Source: Acidobacteriota bacterium
Lineage (GTDB): Bacteria > Acidobacteriota > Terriglobia > Terriglobales > Acidobacteriaceae
NCBI GenBank assembly: GCA_003225175.1
Contig: QIBA01000054.1
Coordinates: 1-64,000, forward strand
DNA: 64,000 bases
Direction: 5' to 3'
Made by a program: the position numbers and the translations under genes. Under the pieces are notes generated by a model, which saw only the letters and a program-made list of their open reading frames with translations, was not told the DNA's origin and made no database searches. Shown piece after piece: positions 37,616-46,112 of this stretch. Every line of letters starts with the position of its first letter. Within the stretch, counting starts at the first letter, position 1.

Positions 37616-39697
37616 ATGTCCACCAGCTCGATGACCAAGCCGGCGGCAACTTCGACGCTTCGCGTCCTGCCTTTGCTGGTGTTCTTCGACGAAGAGATCG
37701 AAATACGGCGCAATCTGGTCGACATACCTCGCTATCGGCCTATCGCCTTCGAGAGCGCTCTCAAGCTCCCGGCAGATGTGGAACGAATCGTAATCAGCGG
37801 TGAAGAATCGCTGCTGCTCCGCTTCTACGAAGAGATTCGCAAACCATCCTTCCGGCTGATTGCGCTTACCGGCCATCGTTTTCATGACCCGCGGCTCGAC
37901 GCGCTTGTTTATGCCTACTTGCCCGCGAATACGCCTCACGAGTTGTTAGAACGCACGATCGATAACGCTCTCGATCACATCCACCTGATACACGTCCGTG
38001 AACAAATCAATGAGCGGCTGCGCGGAGTCACTCGCGAGATCCAGGAGCTGAACAAGATCGGCGCAGCGCTCTCAGCCGAGCATCACCTCGATCGCCTGCT
38101 CGAACTAATTCTCACCAAGAGTCGGCACATCACGAACGCCGATGCCGGTTCACTCTACCTGGTCGAGTCAGCGCAGCAGCAGGAAAAGCCTCTTGCGCCC
38201 CATCACGCGATGTTGCCGCTCAATGCCGACGGGACCAGCGGACTGCCCGCTGCCGCGCTGGTCAAGGAAGAAGAAGAGGAAGAGCTGAAGCAAAAGCGTC
38301 TACATTTCAAGCTGGCGCAGAACGATTCCATCACGATCCCCTTTAGGGAATCGACAATCGAAATTAACCACAAGTCCATCGCCGGTTACGTTGCAGCTAC
38401 CGGAGAAATCGTCAACATTGAAGACGCGTACCACATCACTCCCGAAATTCCTTACAGCATCAACCGCAAGTTCGACGAGGACTCTGGATACCGCACCAAG
38501 TCAATTCTGGCGGTACCACTTCGGGATCAGAAGGACCACATTGTCGGCGTGCTGCAGTTGATCAATGCGAAGCGCGACGGCAAGGTCAAACTCGATTCCC
38601 TCACTGCCGTGGACGAACAGGTGGTTTCTTTCAACGGCCGGCAGCAGGACATCGTCGCATCCCTCGGCAGCCAGGCCGCGGTCGCAGTCGAAAACAGCAG
38701 ATTATACGAATCGATCCAGCGGCTCTTCGAGGGCTTTGTGCGCGCTTCGGTTATTGCGATTGAGGCTCGCGATCCCACGACATCAGGCCACTCGTTCCGG
38801 GTTGCAAACCTGACAGTCGCACTCGCCGAGGCGGTGCAACGCATCGAAACCGGCCCGTATGCCGACTTGCGCTTTACGCGCGAAGAGATGCGCGAGATTC
38901 GCTACGCATCGTTGTTGCACGACTTCGGCAAAGTTGGCGTGCGCGAGGAAGTGCTGGTCAAGGCAAAAAAGCTTTACCCCGCGCAACTTGAGTTAGTGAA
39001 GCAACGCTTCGAATTTGTGAAGCGCTCGATGCAGGCTGAGAAGCTGCAGCAACGCTTAGACTATGTTCTCGAGAAAGGCCGGGAAGAGTATCTGGCGAAG
39101 CTGGGTACCTTCGATAAGCAATTGAAGAAACAGCTGGAGGAGGCAGATCGCTTTTTCTCGGTTGTCCTCAAATCCGACGAACCAACCGTGCTGCCGGAAG
39201 GAAATTTCGAGAAGCTGCTTGACATCGCTGCGCGTCACTATCGTGATTTCGAAGGCGAAGAGAAGCCGCTGCTCACTCCGGATGAAGTACGCCTGCTCTC
39301 AATTCGCAAAGGCTCGCTTGACGAAAACGAGCGCCTGCAGATCGAGTCGCACGTGGTCCACACGTTCAATTTCCTACAGCAGATTCCCTGGACTTCCGAG
39401 ATCCGCAACATTCCCGAAATCGCTCGCGGTCATCACGAGAAGCTCAACGGCTTGGGCTATCCGTATAAGCTCTCAGCGCCGGAGATCCCGGTGCAGACGC
39501 GCATGATGACGATCTCGGACATCTTTGACGCGCTCTCCGCGGCCGATCGTCCTTACAAGAAGTCTGTAGACTTGGAACGCGCCCTGGAAATCTTGCGATA
39601 TGCGGTAAAGGATGGCGAGCTCGACGCAGCGCTCTTCCAAGTCTTTCTCGATGCGAAGGTTTATCAGAAGTGGAAGGTTGAACCGCATCGGTACTGA
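37616..39697 (+). CDS. GAF/HD-GYP cyclic-di-GMP phosphodiesterase-like protein with an expanded HD-GYP domain
   Basis: 693 residues. Residues 15-115 form a receiver-like or unknown domain, 150-360 a GAF domain (LDRLLELILTKSRHITNADAGS, SIAGYVAATGEIVNIEDAY, SILAVPLRDQKDHIVGVLQL). The C-terminal HD-GYP starts at VRASVIAIEARDPTTSGHSF, with LLHDFGKVGV (H435-D436) and HHEKLNGLGYP (GYP at 614-616). The usual distance HD to GYP is about 65 residues; here it is about 180, with a charged helical insertion (about 447-560). HD-GYP enzymes hydrolyse cyclic di-GMP. All core metal ligands appear kept. Confidence 0.9.
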   Translation: MSTSSMTKPAATSTLRVLPLLVFFDEEIEIRRNLVDIPRYRPIAFESALKLPADVERIVISGEESLLLRFYEEIRKPSFRLIALTGHRFHDPRLDALVYAYLPANTPHELLERTIDNALDHIHLIHVREQINERLRGVTREIQELNKIGAALSAEHHLDRLLELILTKSRHITNADAGSLYLVESAQQQEKPLAPHHAMLPLNADGTSGLPAAALVKEEEEEELKQKRLHFKLAQNDSITIPFRESTIEINHKSIAGYVAATGEIVNIEDAYHITPEIPYSINRKFDEDSGYRTKSILAVPLRDQKDHIVGVLQLINAKRDGKVKLDSLTAVDEQVVSFNGRQQDIVASLGSQAAVAVENSRLYESIQRLFEGFVRASVIAIEARDPTTSGHSFRVANLTVALAEAVQRIETGPYADLRFTREEMREIRYASLLHDFGKVGVREEVLVKAKKLYPAQLELVKQRFEFVKRSMQAEKLQQRLDYVLEKGREEYLAKLGTFDKQLKKQLEEADRFFSVVLKSDEPTVLPEGNFEKLLDIAARHYRDFEGEEKPLLTPDEVRLLSIRKGSLDENERLQIESHVVHTFNFLQQIPWTSEIRNIPEIARGHHEKLNGLGYPYKLSAPEIPVQTRMMTISDIFDALSAADRPYKKSVDLERALEILRYAVKDGELDAALFQVFLDAKVYQKWKVEPHRY

Positions 39698-39777
39698 GAA
39701 GCTGGATTCCACTCCAGCGCTCCGCTCACAGCCAAGTAGCTAGTAACGAACAGGCTCTTCTGTCATAATCCCCCGTC

Positions 39778-39978
39778 ATGTGGGATGCTTTAACCCATTT
39801 CTTCTCGCGACTGCTTACCTTTGCTTGGTTCGCAGGGGCAGTGTTGATGCTTCTCACGATTCCTGCGTGCATCTACAAGATTTTTTCTGCGCTATGGGAG
39901 ACGGACGATTCTGAGGAAGAGCAGCAGAGCGTTTACGATGCCCCAGGCCAATCACGGAAGGCTGCGAGGAGATTCTGA
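39778..39978 (+). CDS. small membrane protein, unknown function
   Basis: 66 residues. One or two hydrophobic helices (about 12-38: LLTFAWFAGAVLMLLTIPAC) and an acidic tail (ETDDSEEEQQ). A CATAAT box ends eight bases before the ATG; no ribosome-binding site. Not recognised. Confidence 0.5.
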   Translation: MWDALTHFFSRLLTFAWFAGAVLMLLTIPACIYKIFSALWETDDSEEEQQSVYDAPGQSRKAARRF

Positions 39979-39999
39979 TCGCAGCAGGCAACGCCCTGT

Positions 40000-40272
40000 T
40001 CACTTCAACCAGTGATGATGCACCCCATCTCGGACAGCATTACCTATTGTGATAATGCAACCCAAAACGGCTCCGAAGCTCCAGAGTGAGCCGATCACTC
40101 GTCCAAGGCTGAGGGTGAAACTACGGTGAGGCTTCAAGTAGGGATTGAACTCATTCCAGAAGGCTTCAGGATTGCGCCAAATCCAGATACCGAGTGCGAG
40201 AATCGCAAAGCATACCGTAGCCAGGCCCAGGTCGACCAGCACGCCGGCATGCATGAGGGAGTCGGGAATCAC
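40000..40272 (-). CDS. small membrane protein, unknown function
   Basis: 90 residues from GTG (or from ATG at 40254). Two hydrophobic segments (about 12-32 and 56-78) flank FWNEFNPYLKPH. Convergent with the small membrane gene before it. Not recognised. A degenerate family E-like fragment (TATCCTGAGCCTC then GGCGAAGCATCTC) follows on the right at about 40366-40410. Confidence 0.5.
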   Translation of the reverse strand: MIPDSLMHAGVLVDLGLATVCFAILALGIWIWRNPEAFWNEFNPYLKPHRSFTLSLGRVIGSLWSFGAVLGCIITIGNAVRDGVHHHWLK

Positions 40273-40435
40273 ACCTTATTTCACCGCGCAGTCCGTAAGC
40301 AGCAGGTCAAGAGCGCGTAAGGAATTTGTAAAGAGTAGCCATTCGAGGCTCATCTACTTCTCTTATCCTGAGCCTCTCTGCTGGGCGAAGCATCTCCGCG
40401 ATGCTTCGCACTTACTTGCTGATATGAGCGGACCG

Positions 40436-42940
40436 CTACCCAACCTCGACTAAACCATACCGTCGCTGCCAATGCGTCTTGAGATGGAACATCATCGTAT
40501 TGCGATCCATTTTGGAAATGGGAAGGCCTTTTTCTTCGACGACGCGTTGAGCCTCGGCCCGAGCCAGTTCGAGGAGTTTGCGATCCCGAATCAGGTTTGC
40601 GGCACGGAAGCTTGGAGCTCCCGCCTGCTTCGTGCCAAAGAATTCTCCCGGCCCGCGTTGTTCGAGGTCAAGCTCGGCGATCGCGAACCCATCCTGCGTG
40701 CGCAGCATGGCGTCGAGCCGCTGCACTCCTTGTGGGGTGATCTTGCCGCCGGTCATGAGCACGCAGTAGGACTTGTGTGAGCCTCGGCCAATGCGCCCGC
40801 GCAATTGATGAAGCTGGGAGAGGCCAAAACGCTCGGCGTGCTCGATTACCATTACTGTCGCGTTCGGTACATCGACTCCCACTTCTATAACAGTCGTCGC
40901 CACCAAGACGTTAATGTCCCCGCGCTGAAAGCGCGCCATGACCAGCTCTTTCTCGTCCGAAGAGAGCCGACCATGCAACAGCGCAATGCGCAGGTCCGGA
41001 AAGATATTCTTCCGAAGCTCCTCATACATATCAGTGGCGGACTTCAGGCTGACATTCCGTGTTGGGGTTGGCTCTGGCATGCCCTTGAAGGACGTCTGTC
41101 TGAGACGCGCGAGCTCCCGAGCGGAACCCGGTGCTCGCGGATCGATAGCACCGGGACGCCTGGTTGCGAATCGTCTTTGCGCCGAGGCTTGCGTTCTGGC
41201 GTTTCCTCGCCGAGTGACTGTGCCCGAAGTTTCGGCTTCTTGTTCGTTTACGTCACGGGCTAACAGATCACCTTCCTCTCCGGCGCTTTCAATCACTGGA
41301 TAGACGACATAGGCTTGCCGCCCTAGCGCCACTTGCTTGCGCACGAAATCCCAAACTTCAGGGGCACGTTCGTCGGAAATCGAGCGCGTAGTGATCGGAG
41401 TACGTCCCGGTGGAAGTTCGTCGATGATGCTGACGTCAAGATCGCCATAAAGCGTAAGAGCGAGAGTGCGCGGAATCGGGGTCGCAGTCATAACGAGCAC
41501 ATCGGGCTCATAAATATCGGGTGATCGGGTGATCGGGTCATCGGGCGAAGTTACACCGGAAGTAGATCTGCGTTTATCCTTTGAATCTGGCTTCATCTGC
41601 GTGGGAAGCTGCTGTTGACTATCGGCCGGTGAGTTATCACTTGGCTTCCGCATCAAGCGCCAGCGCTGCATTACGCCAAAGCGATGCTGTTCGTCGACCA
41701 CGATCAGTCCCAATTTGGCAAATTCTACTTTTTCTTCAATGAGCGCGTGCGTGCCGATTACGAGCTGGGCGTTGCCCTGAGCGATGTGCCGACGCGTTGC
41801 CCGCTTTCGGTCTTCCTCCAGCGATCCGGTCAACAACACAACGCGATAGCCGTGCTCCTCCAGCAGCTTGCGCGCACCGAGATAGTGCTGTGTAGCAAGG
41901 ATTTCGGTCGGGGCCATGAAGGCAGCCTGATAACCGTTCTCGATCGCAATGACGGCTGCTTCGAGCGCCACCAAAGTCTTTCCTGATCCGACATCTCCTT
42001 GCAGCAGGCGCCGCATCGGAACCGGCGTTTGCATATCATTTGCGATTTCACCCAGCACCTTCTTCTGGGCGCCTGTAGGTCTGAACGGTAGAAACCGTTT
42101 AATGGACTCCCGCACGCGATCGGTTAATTGGAAACTGATTCCGGTGCGGCGGCGCAAATTGCGGCGCTTGAGTTCGAGCCCGACCTCCAGAAAAAACAAT
42201 TCTTCGAAGATGAGGCGGCGATGTGCCGGCGTGGCGCGCGCTTCCAGATTGGCGAAGCTTTCTCCCAGCTCGGGAAAGTGAACTTGCTGAAACGCATCGC
42301 GCCGCGACGTAAGTTGCATCTGTTCGCGTACGCCAGGAGGGATGCCGTCGGGAATGTTGGGAGAGAGTTCCTGCACTACGCGATGAAGCACATTGCGAAA
42401 CCAGCGCGAATTCAGCTTCCCGATCGCTTCATAGACGGGAACGATCCGGCCTATCTCGACCGACTGCTCCAGGCGTTCTTCGATCAGGCTTTCCGGTTCG
42501 TCTTCGTTTTGTCCGAGAACTTCGACCTGAGGCTGCATGATCTGGAATCGGGTTTTAGAGAACTTTCCCCATCCTTCTTCTACCTTGCCGTACAAGGCCA
42601 GCATCTGTCCGGCTTTGAAGCGATCGCGAAGGTAGGAACCGTGAAACCACGTGCACACGATCGTCTTCATTCCTTGACCAACGACGAGTTCAAAAATAGG
42701 GATTCCGCTTTTGGTGCGGTACAGGTGGGAATTACGCACTTCCGCAATGATGGTGGCGAACTCACCAACGCGTAATTCCGAAATTTCGCGAGGATTCGCG
42801 CGGTCCTCGTAGCGGAAAGGCAAATGGTAGAGCAGGTCCTCAACGGTGGAGATCCCCTTTTCGCCAAGAATGGACGCGGCACGGGGACCGATGCCTTTCA
42901 CATATTGGAGCGGGGTGTGGAGTTCAAGCATGAAGGACAA
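40436..42940 (-). CDS. recG: ATP-dependent DNA helicase RecG with two in-frame insertions
   Basis: 834 residues (E. coli 693). Wedge domain (LQYVKGIGPRAASILGEKGI), Walker A GDVGSGKT, DEQH, MTATPIPRTLALT, then the helicase C-lobe (ALLHGRLSSDEKELVMARFQ, VATTVIEVGVDVPNATVMVI, QLRGRIGRG) and the TRG region. RecG reverses stalled replication forks and processes branched DNA. The first insertion (residues about 432-478) separates DEQHRFGVMQRWRLM from the MTATPIPRT motif; its part TSPDDPITRSPDI is encoded by a family C repeat. The second (about 555-630) precedes LKSATDMYEEL and is Arg/Thr/Ala-rich. Motifs on both sides are intact, so the protein is probably active. Confidence 0.96.
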   Translation of the reverse strand: MSFMLELHTPLQYVKGIGPRAASILGEKGISTVEDLLYHLPFRYEDRANPREISELRVGEFATIIAEVRNSHLYRTKSGIPIFELVVGQGMKTIVCTWFHGSYLRDRFKAGQMLALYGKVEEGWGKFSKTRFQIMQPQVEVLGQNEDEPESLIEERLEQSVEIGRIVPVYEAIGKLNSRWFRNVLHRVVQELSPNIPDGIPPGVREQMQLTSRRDAFQQVHFPELGESFANLEARATPAHRRLIFEELFFLEVGLELKRRNLRRRTGISFQLTDRVRESIKRFLPFRPTGAQKKVLGEIANDMQTPVPMRRLLQGDVGSGKTLVALEAAVIAIENGYQAAFMAPTEILATQHYLGARKLLEEHGYRVVLLTGSLEEDRKRATRRHIAQGNAQLVIGTHALIEEKVEFAKLGLIVVDEQHRFGVMQRWRLMRKPSDNSPADSQQQLPTQMKPDSKDKRRSTSGVTSPDDPITRSPDIYEPDVLVMTATPIPRTLALTLYGDLDVSIIDELPPGRTPITTRSISDERAPEVWDFVRKQVALGRQAYVVYPVIESAGEEGDLLARDVNEQEAETSGTVTRRGNARTQASAQRRFATRRPGAIDPRAPGSARELARLRQTSFKGMPEPTPTRNVSLKSATDMYEELRKNIFPDLRIALLHGRLSSDEKELVMARFQRGDINVLVATTVIEVGVDVPNATVMVIEHAERFGLSQLHQLRGRIGRGSHKSYCVLMTGGKITPQGVQRLDAMLRTQDGFAIAELDLEQRGPGEFFGTKQAGAPSFRAANLIRDRKLLELARAEAQRVVEEKGLPISKMDRNTMMFHLKTHWQRRYGLVEVG
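41516..41552. repeat. family C copy inside recG
   Basis: ATCGGGTGATCGGGTGATCG then GGTCATCGGGCGAAGTTA, the same tandem CGGGTGAT-words as the intergenic copies at 17013, 60506 and 61747. In the recG frame (minus strand) it encodes SPDDPITRSPDI. Confidence 0.9.
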
Positions 42941-42965
42941 AATATTTAATCATGGAGGGGAAGAA

Positions 42966-43143
42966 GAATCGGGTGGTGAAGTAAAAACCGCCTCGATGGA
43001 TACAATCATTCCGAGCGCCTGTTTTTGCGCAAGGAATCTGTTTTCTCGGCGTCCCACTGAACAGCAAATCCCTCACTTTCGTTTCGGGATGACACTAAGT
43101 TAGATTCTTGGTTTTATTTCACTCGATGACGCTATCACCCGAT
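42966..43143. repeat. nested composite repeat C-I-C' (second copy)
   Basis: GAATCGGGTGGTGAAGTAAA then AACC (42966-42989) is the outer left arm. The outer right arm (43110-43143) has TTTCACTCGATGACGC and TATCACCCGAT. The inner module (43005-43094) is a family I element with CATTCCGAG at the left and GGGATGACA at the right. It fills the gap between recG and the DsbD-alpha-like gene and touches the latter's stop codon. Confidence 0.75.
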
Positions 43144-43665
43144 TTACTTTATGTGCTGACTTGGCGGAGTACTTCCGCGTGCGCCTTTCGCCTGATTGAC
43201 AACTTGGACGTCAAACTGCACGGGAACGCTCTTCGGCGGGTAGCAGGCATTATCGCTGCAAGCTTGATATCTGAGCTGGCCGTGGACAGTGAAGCTCCCC
43301 ACACTCGCCGTTTTCGCGGCGCTCAGTTTGGCCATGACGGTGAAGTCATCCGAATAGACGCTGAGTTTCTCGCTCGGGTCGAAAGGAAAACTCAAGTCCT
43401 TGCCGGCAGGATAGGTAATACTTCCGGCCGCAAGCTCGGTGGGCGGCTCAAGCTTCAATGTGGTTGGGATCAACAATTCCGATTTCGGCTGATTGGAGTT
43501 CACGTGGAAGCCTTCCTTGACTTTGAAGTGCAGCTCCACATCGGTTGGCTTCCCAGGAGTGACGGTTGTTGGCGACGCGCCCTCGAAGCTCACATAAACA
43601 CGCGGCGCTTCTGCAGCCAGCAATGGCAAGCAAAGAATTGTGAGTACGAAGAGAAGCCTTTTCAT
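43144..43665 (-). CDS. stand-alone DsbD-alpha-like periplasmic thiol protein
   Basis: 173 residues. Signal peptide (MKRLLFVLTILCLPLLAAEA), then an immunoglobulin-like domain with YQACSDNACYPP (C136 and C141). E. coli DsbD-alpha has the equivalent pair before YPPE. Such domains take electrons from the thioredoxin-like domain and pass them to periplasmic partners. The next gene is a TlpA-type thioredoxin and the third a CcdA, in the same direction. Together they reproduce the three parts of DsbD as separate proteins. Confidence 0.85.
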   Translation of the reverse strand: MKRLLFVLTILCLPLLAAEAPRVYVSFEGASPTTVTPGKPTDVELHFKVKEGFHVNSNQPKSELLIPTTLKLEPPTELAAGSITYPAGKDLSFPFDPSEKLSVYSDDFTVMAKLSAAKTASVGSFTVHGQLRYQACSDNACYPPKSVPVQFDVQVVNQAKGARGSTPPSQHIK

Positions 43666-43685
43666 TGGGGTTCCGCTCAGCGCCT

Positions 43686-44288
43686 TCAGGACGCTGCCTT
43701 CACCCGGCCACTGGCCGTTTCTGCTTCCGACCTGTTTTCAGCTAAGGACTTCTTGATGTTGTTCTCGATTTCGCTGCGGCTTACGAGTCCCAAAGCTGAA
43801 TCGATGATCTTGCCGTTTCGGTCGATATAGTACGTAGCTGGGAGACCAACGGCGCCATATGCATCGCCCACCGCATCTTGTCCTTGCAGGATGGTGTAAT
43901 TCACGCCCATTCCCTTCGCAAACTTCTCGATTGCATCCTTCCCGGAATCATCCAGTGCGACGCCCAAGATCTCCAATCCCTGAGGCCCATATTGCTTCTG
44001 CAGCTCCACTAGCCAGGGCATTTCGACTTTGCAGGGGCCACAGAACGTCGCCCAGAAGTTAAGGAGCACGGCCTTGCCTCGAAAGTCGGAGAGCTTCACC
44101 TGCTTACCCTGTAGGTCCTGTAAAGCGAAGTCGGGGGCCTGTTTGCCTTTCGCCTCGGCTGAAGAGATCGGTTCGGGATTGCCAATCAAAGGCGAGACCT
44201 TCGATCTACTTGAGTTTCTAACCCCGGCAAAGATCATTACAGCTACAACTAGGGCCAGCACGACAATGGCGACAGCATTACGTTTCAC
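43686..44288 (-). CDS. TlpA/ResA-like membrane-anchored thioredoxin
   Basis: 200 residues. N-terminal anchor (residues 5-22), thioredoxin fold with NFWATFCGPCKVEMPWL (C83-G-P-C86) and the cis-Pro site GLPATYYIDRNGKI. Members of this group reduce periplasmic disulfides for cytochrome c maturation or other targets. 20 bp upstream of the DsbD-alpha gene and 39 bp downstream of ccdA, so one operon is likely. Confidence 0.92.
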   Translation of the reverse strand: MKRNAVAIVVLALVVAVMIFAGVRNSSRSKVSPLIGNPEPISSAEAKGKQAPDFALQDLQGKQVKLSDFRGKAVLLNFWATFCGPCKVEMPWLVELQKQYGPQGLEILGVALDDSGKDAIEKFAKGMGVNYTILQGQDAVGDAYGAVGLPATYYIDRNGKIIDSALGLVSRSEIENNIKKSLAENRSEAETASGRVKAAS

Positions 44289-44327
44289 AGATTAGATACC
44301 CCCAATGAAATCATCTCAATTTCGCCT

Positions 44328-45053
44328 TCAGAGTGCAAAGCGGTTCAGGAAGCCAAGGTAACCAGAAAGGACCCCGAAATGGCGAGTGACAAACAAGGCT
44401 CCAATGACGATCAGAAGCACTCCGCTGGCTACTTCTACTGCGTGTAGATGCCGCCGAAAGCGGTTGTAGAAGGCTAGAAATCTCTCGATTCCAAGTGATG
44501 TGAGTATGAACGGCACAGCCAGTCCCATGGAGTAGATCGCCAGCAGTAAGATTCCTTTTGAAACTGTTTTTTGAGACGCGGCGATCGCAAGGATGGCCGC
44601 TAGAATTGGTCCAATACAGGGTGTCCAGCCGAAGGCAAAGGCGAAGCCGACGAGGAACGATCCCCAGGCGCTCTTGCCGGTGCCGACCGTGTGCATGCGC
44701 TTATCCGCATAAAGCGCGCTGATCTTGAGAATACCCGTGAGATGAAGCCCAAATATGATGATGATCGCTCCTGCGATCTGGCCCATTAAACCCTTGTACT
44801 CGCGCAGCACGTGGCCGACTGAAGTCGCGGCGGCGCCAAGCATCACGAAAACGACAGTAAACCCCACGATGAAAGTCAGGGAGTTCACCATGACCGCCTT
44901 CATACGGCTGGCGCCCAGCTGACTCTGCAGCTCATCCACCGAAGCTCCAGAGATAAGCGAGATATAACCTGGGACGAGTGGGAGCACGCAGGGCGAAAGA
45001 AACGAGGCAAGTCCCGCAACGAAGGCAGCTAACGCCAATGGGAGACTCTGCAT
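44328..45053 (-). CDS. ccdA: CcdA-type thiol electron transporter
   Basis: 241 residues, six hydrophobic helices. LSPCVLPLVPGY (C22) and GWTPCIGPILA (C146) are the redox-active pair that carries reducing power from cytoplasmic thioredoxin across the membrane. First gene of the ccdA-tlpA-dsbD-alpha set. The length is that of CcdA without DsbD's extra domains. Confidence 0.94.
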   Translation of the reverse strand: MQSLPLALAAFVAGLASFLSPCVLPLVPGYISLISGASVDELQSQLGASRMKAVMVNSLTFIVGFTVVFVMLGAAATSVGHVLREYKGLMGQIAGAIIIIFGLHLTGILKISALYADKRMHTVGTGKSAWGSFLVGFAFAFGWTPCIGPILAAILAIAASQKTVSKGILLLAIYSMGLAVPFILTSLGIERFLAFYNRFRRHLHAVEVASGVLLIVIGALFVTRHFGVLSGYLGFLNRFAL

Positions 45054-45230
45054 GCTAGGCGCAATTCTACAAGACTGAACTCCGGGGCTAGTCCAATCCT
45101 GGGCTATGATTTGTACTCCGCGACCGAAAAAGGCTACAAGAGAATAACGCAGTCCTGCCCTATTTGGACTGAAAAATGTGGGTCGAATTTACCCGTTTTG
45201 GGAAACTTCCTGTTCCTCGGGAGGGCTTAA

Positions 45231-45361
45231 GTGTCTGCTACTGCTTCTAGTACTCCTGCACGAATGTCCATGCTCGACGTTCTAAAGATCTCTGGTTTCA
45301 AACGGCTTTGGCTGGGGCAGCTGGTAAGCATCCCTGGGTGATTTTCTGGCTGTCTTCGGCG
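45231..45361 (+). pseudogene. truncated 5' end of an MFS permease gene
   Basis: After GGGAGGG (45219-45225), GTG at 45231 opens a frame reading STPARMSMLDVLKISGF then KRLWLGQLVSIPG and TGA at 45339. Shifting one base gives GDFLAVFG, so the family pattern LWLGQLVS-x-x-GDFLA continues in another frame. This is the N-terminus of a multidrug-type MFS transporter; homology stops at about 45361 where unrelated DNA begins. Both a frameshift and a large deletion are visible. Confidence 0.7.
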
Positions 45362-45392
45362 GGCGGCCGGAACCACGTTCCAAACCCTAAAT

Positions 45393-45878
45393 CTACTTGC
45401 GAGGAGCCGCCTCATGTCGCGACGGGGGAGGCTGGCGACGCTCTCCGGTGAACATCCGGTCAATTCCGAGCCTCAGCGGCGTACCGCTGTGCAAGCCGCT
45501 CCAGCGTTCCGATACGACAATGGAATTTCCGGGGTTCTGCGGATCGTATTTTACCGAAGTGGGCACTCCAATGCGGCAGTTGTGCAGATCGACGTATTGA
45601 CGCAGATGCGTCACGTCCTGCGACGCTTCATACTGGACGCCTGCGACATCATAGTTGTAGATGAGAAGCTGAGAGGCGTTCGGCTCGTCGGGGTTCAGTT
45701 CCGCCACATCGATGACTGTGCCATCGACCAATCGACCGATGCGGTCGAGAAGCTCTCGGCGCTCGCGCTCATGGTCCTCTGCAGATTTTTTGCGCCGCGT
45801 CGCTAAACGCAGCACGGCAAGCCCACCGAGAACAAGTGCACTGCCGGCAATCACGTAGAGACGGAGAGCGGTCAACAT
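45393..45878 (-). CDS. membrane-anchored protein of unknown function (DUF3592-like)
   Basis: 161 residues. One N-terminal helix (about 5-25), a charged linker, then a strand-rich domain (GTVIDVAELNPDEPNASQLL, YNYDVAGVQYEASQDV, GVPTSVKYDPQNPGNSIV). The Y-D-P-x-x-P-x-x-S end of that domain resembles DUF3592. The ATG follows GAGGAATT. Function unknown. Confidence 0.65.
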   Translation of the reverse strand: MLTALRLYVIAGSALVLGGLAVLRLATRRKKSAEDHERERRELLDRIGRLVDGTVIDVAELNPDEPNASQLLIYNYDVAGVQYEASQDVTHLRQYVDLHNCRIGVPTSVKYDPQNPGNSIVVSERWSGLHSGTPLRLGIDRMFTGERRQPPPSRHEAAPRK

Positions 45879-46112
45879 GAATTCCTCAAGACCGGAGAGG
45901 CCAGAATCAAACGAAACAGACCTAGCGTTCGCAGATGGCTACCGGAGGATACTTAAGCTTACCGCGAACCAGCCATTTCCACCTATCAAGCGAAGTACCT
46001 ATTACTATCGAGTGACAATCGAACAATTGGCAGGGCTTTTCGATTTTGTGATTTCCCGATTTCGCGGTTATGCGATTGCAAATCGCGAATTTACTGATTC
46101 TCATCATTCACC

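Noticed and set aside
43003-43094. Possible riboswitch upstream of the recG or DsbD-alpha gene
   Set aside because: It lies between convergent gene ends or at 5' of recG in the wrong orientation, and matches the repeat module at 17060; it is better explained as family I.
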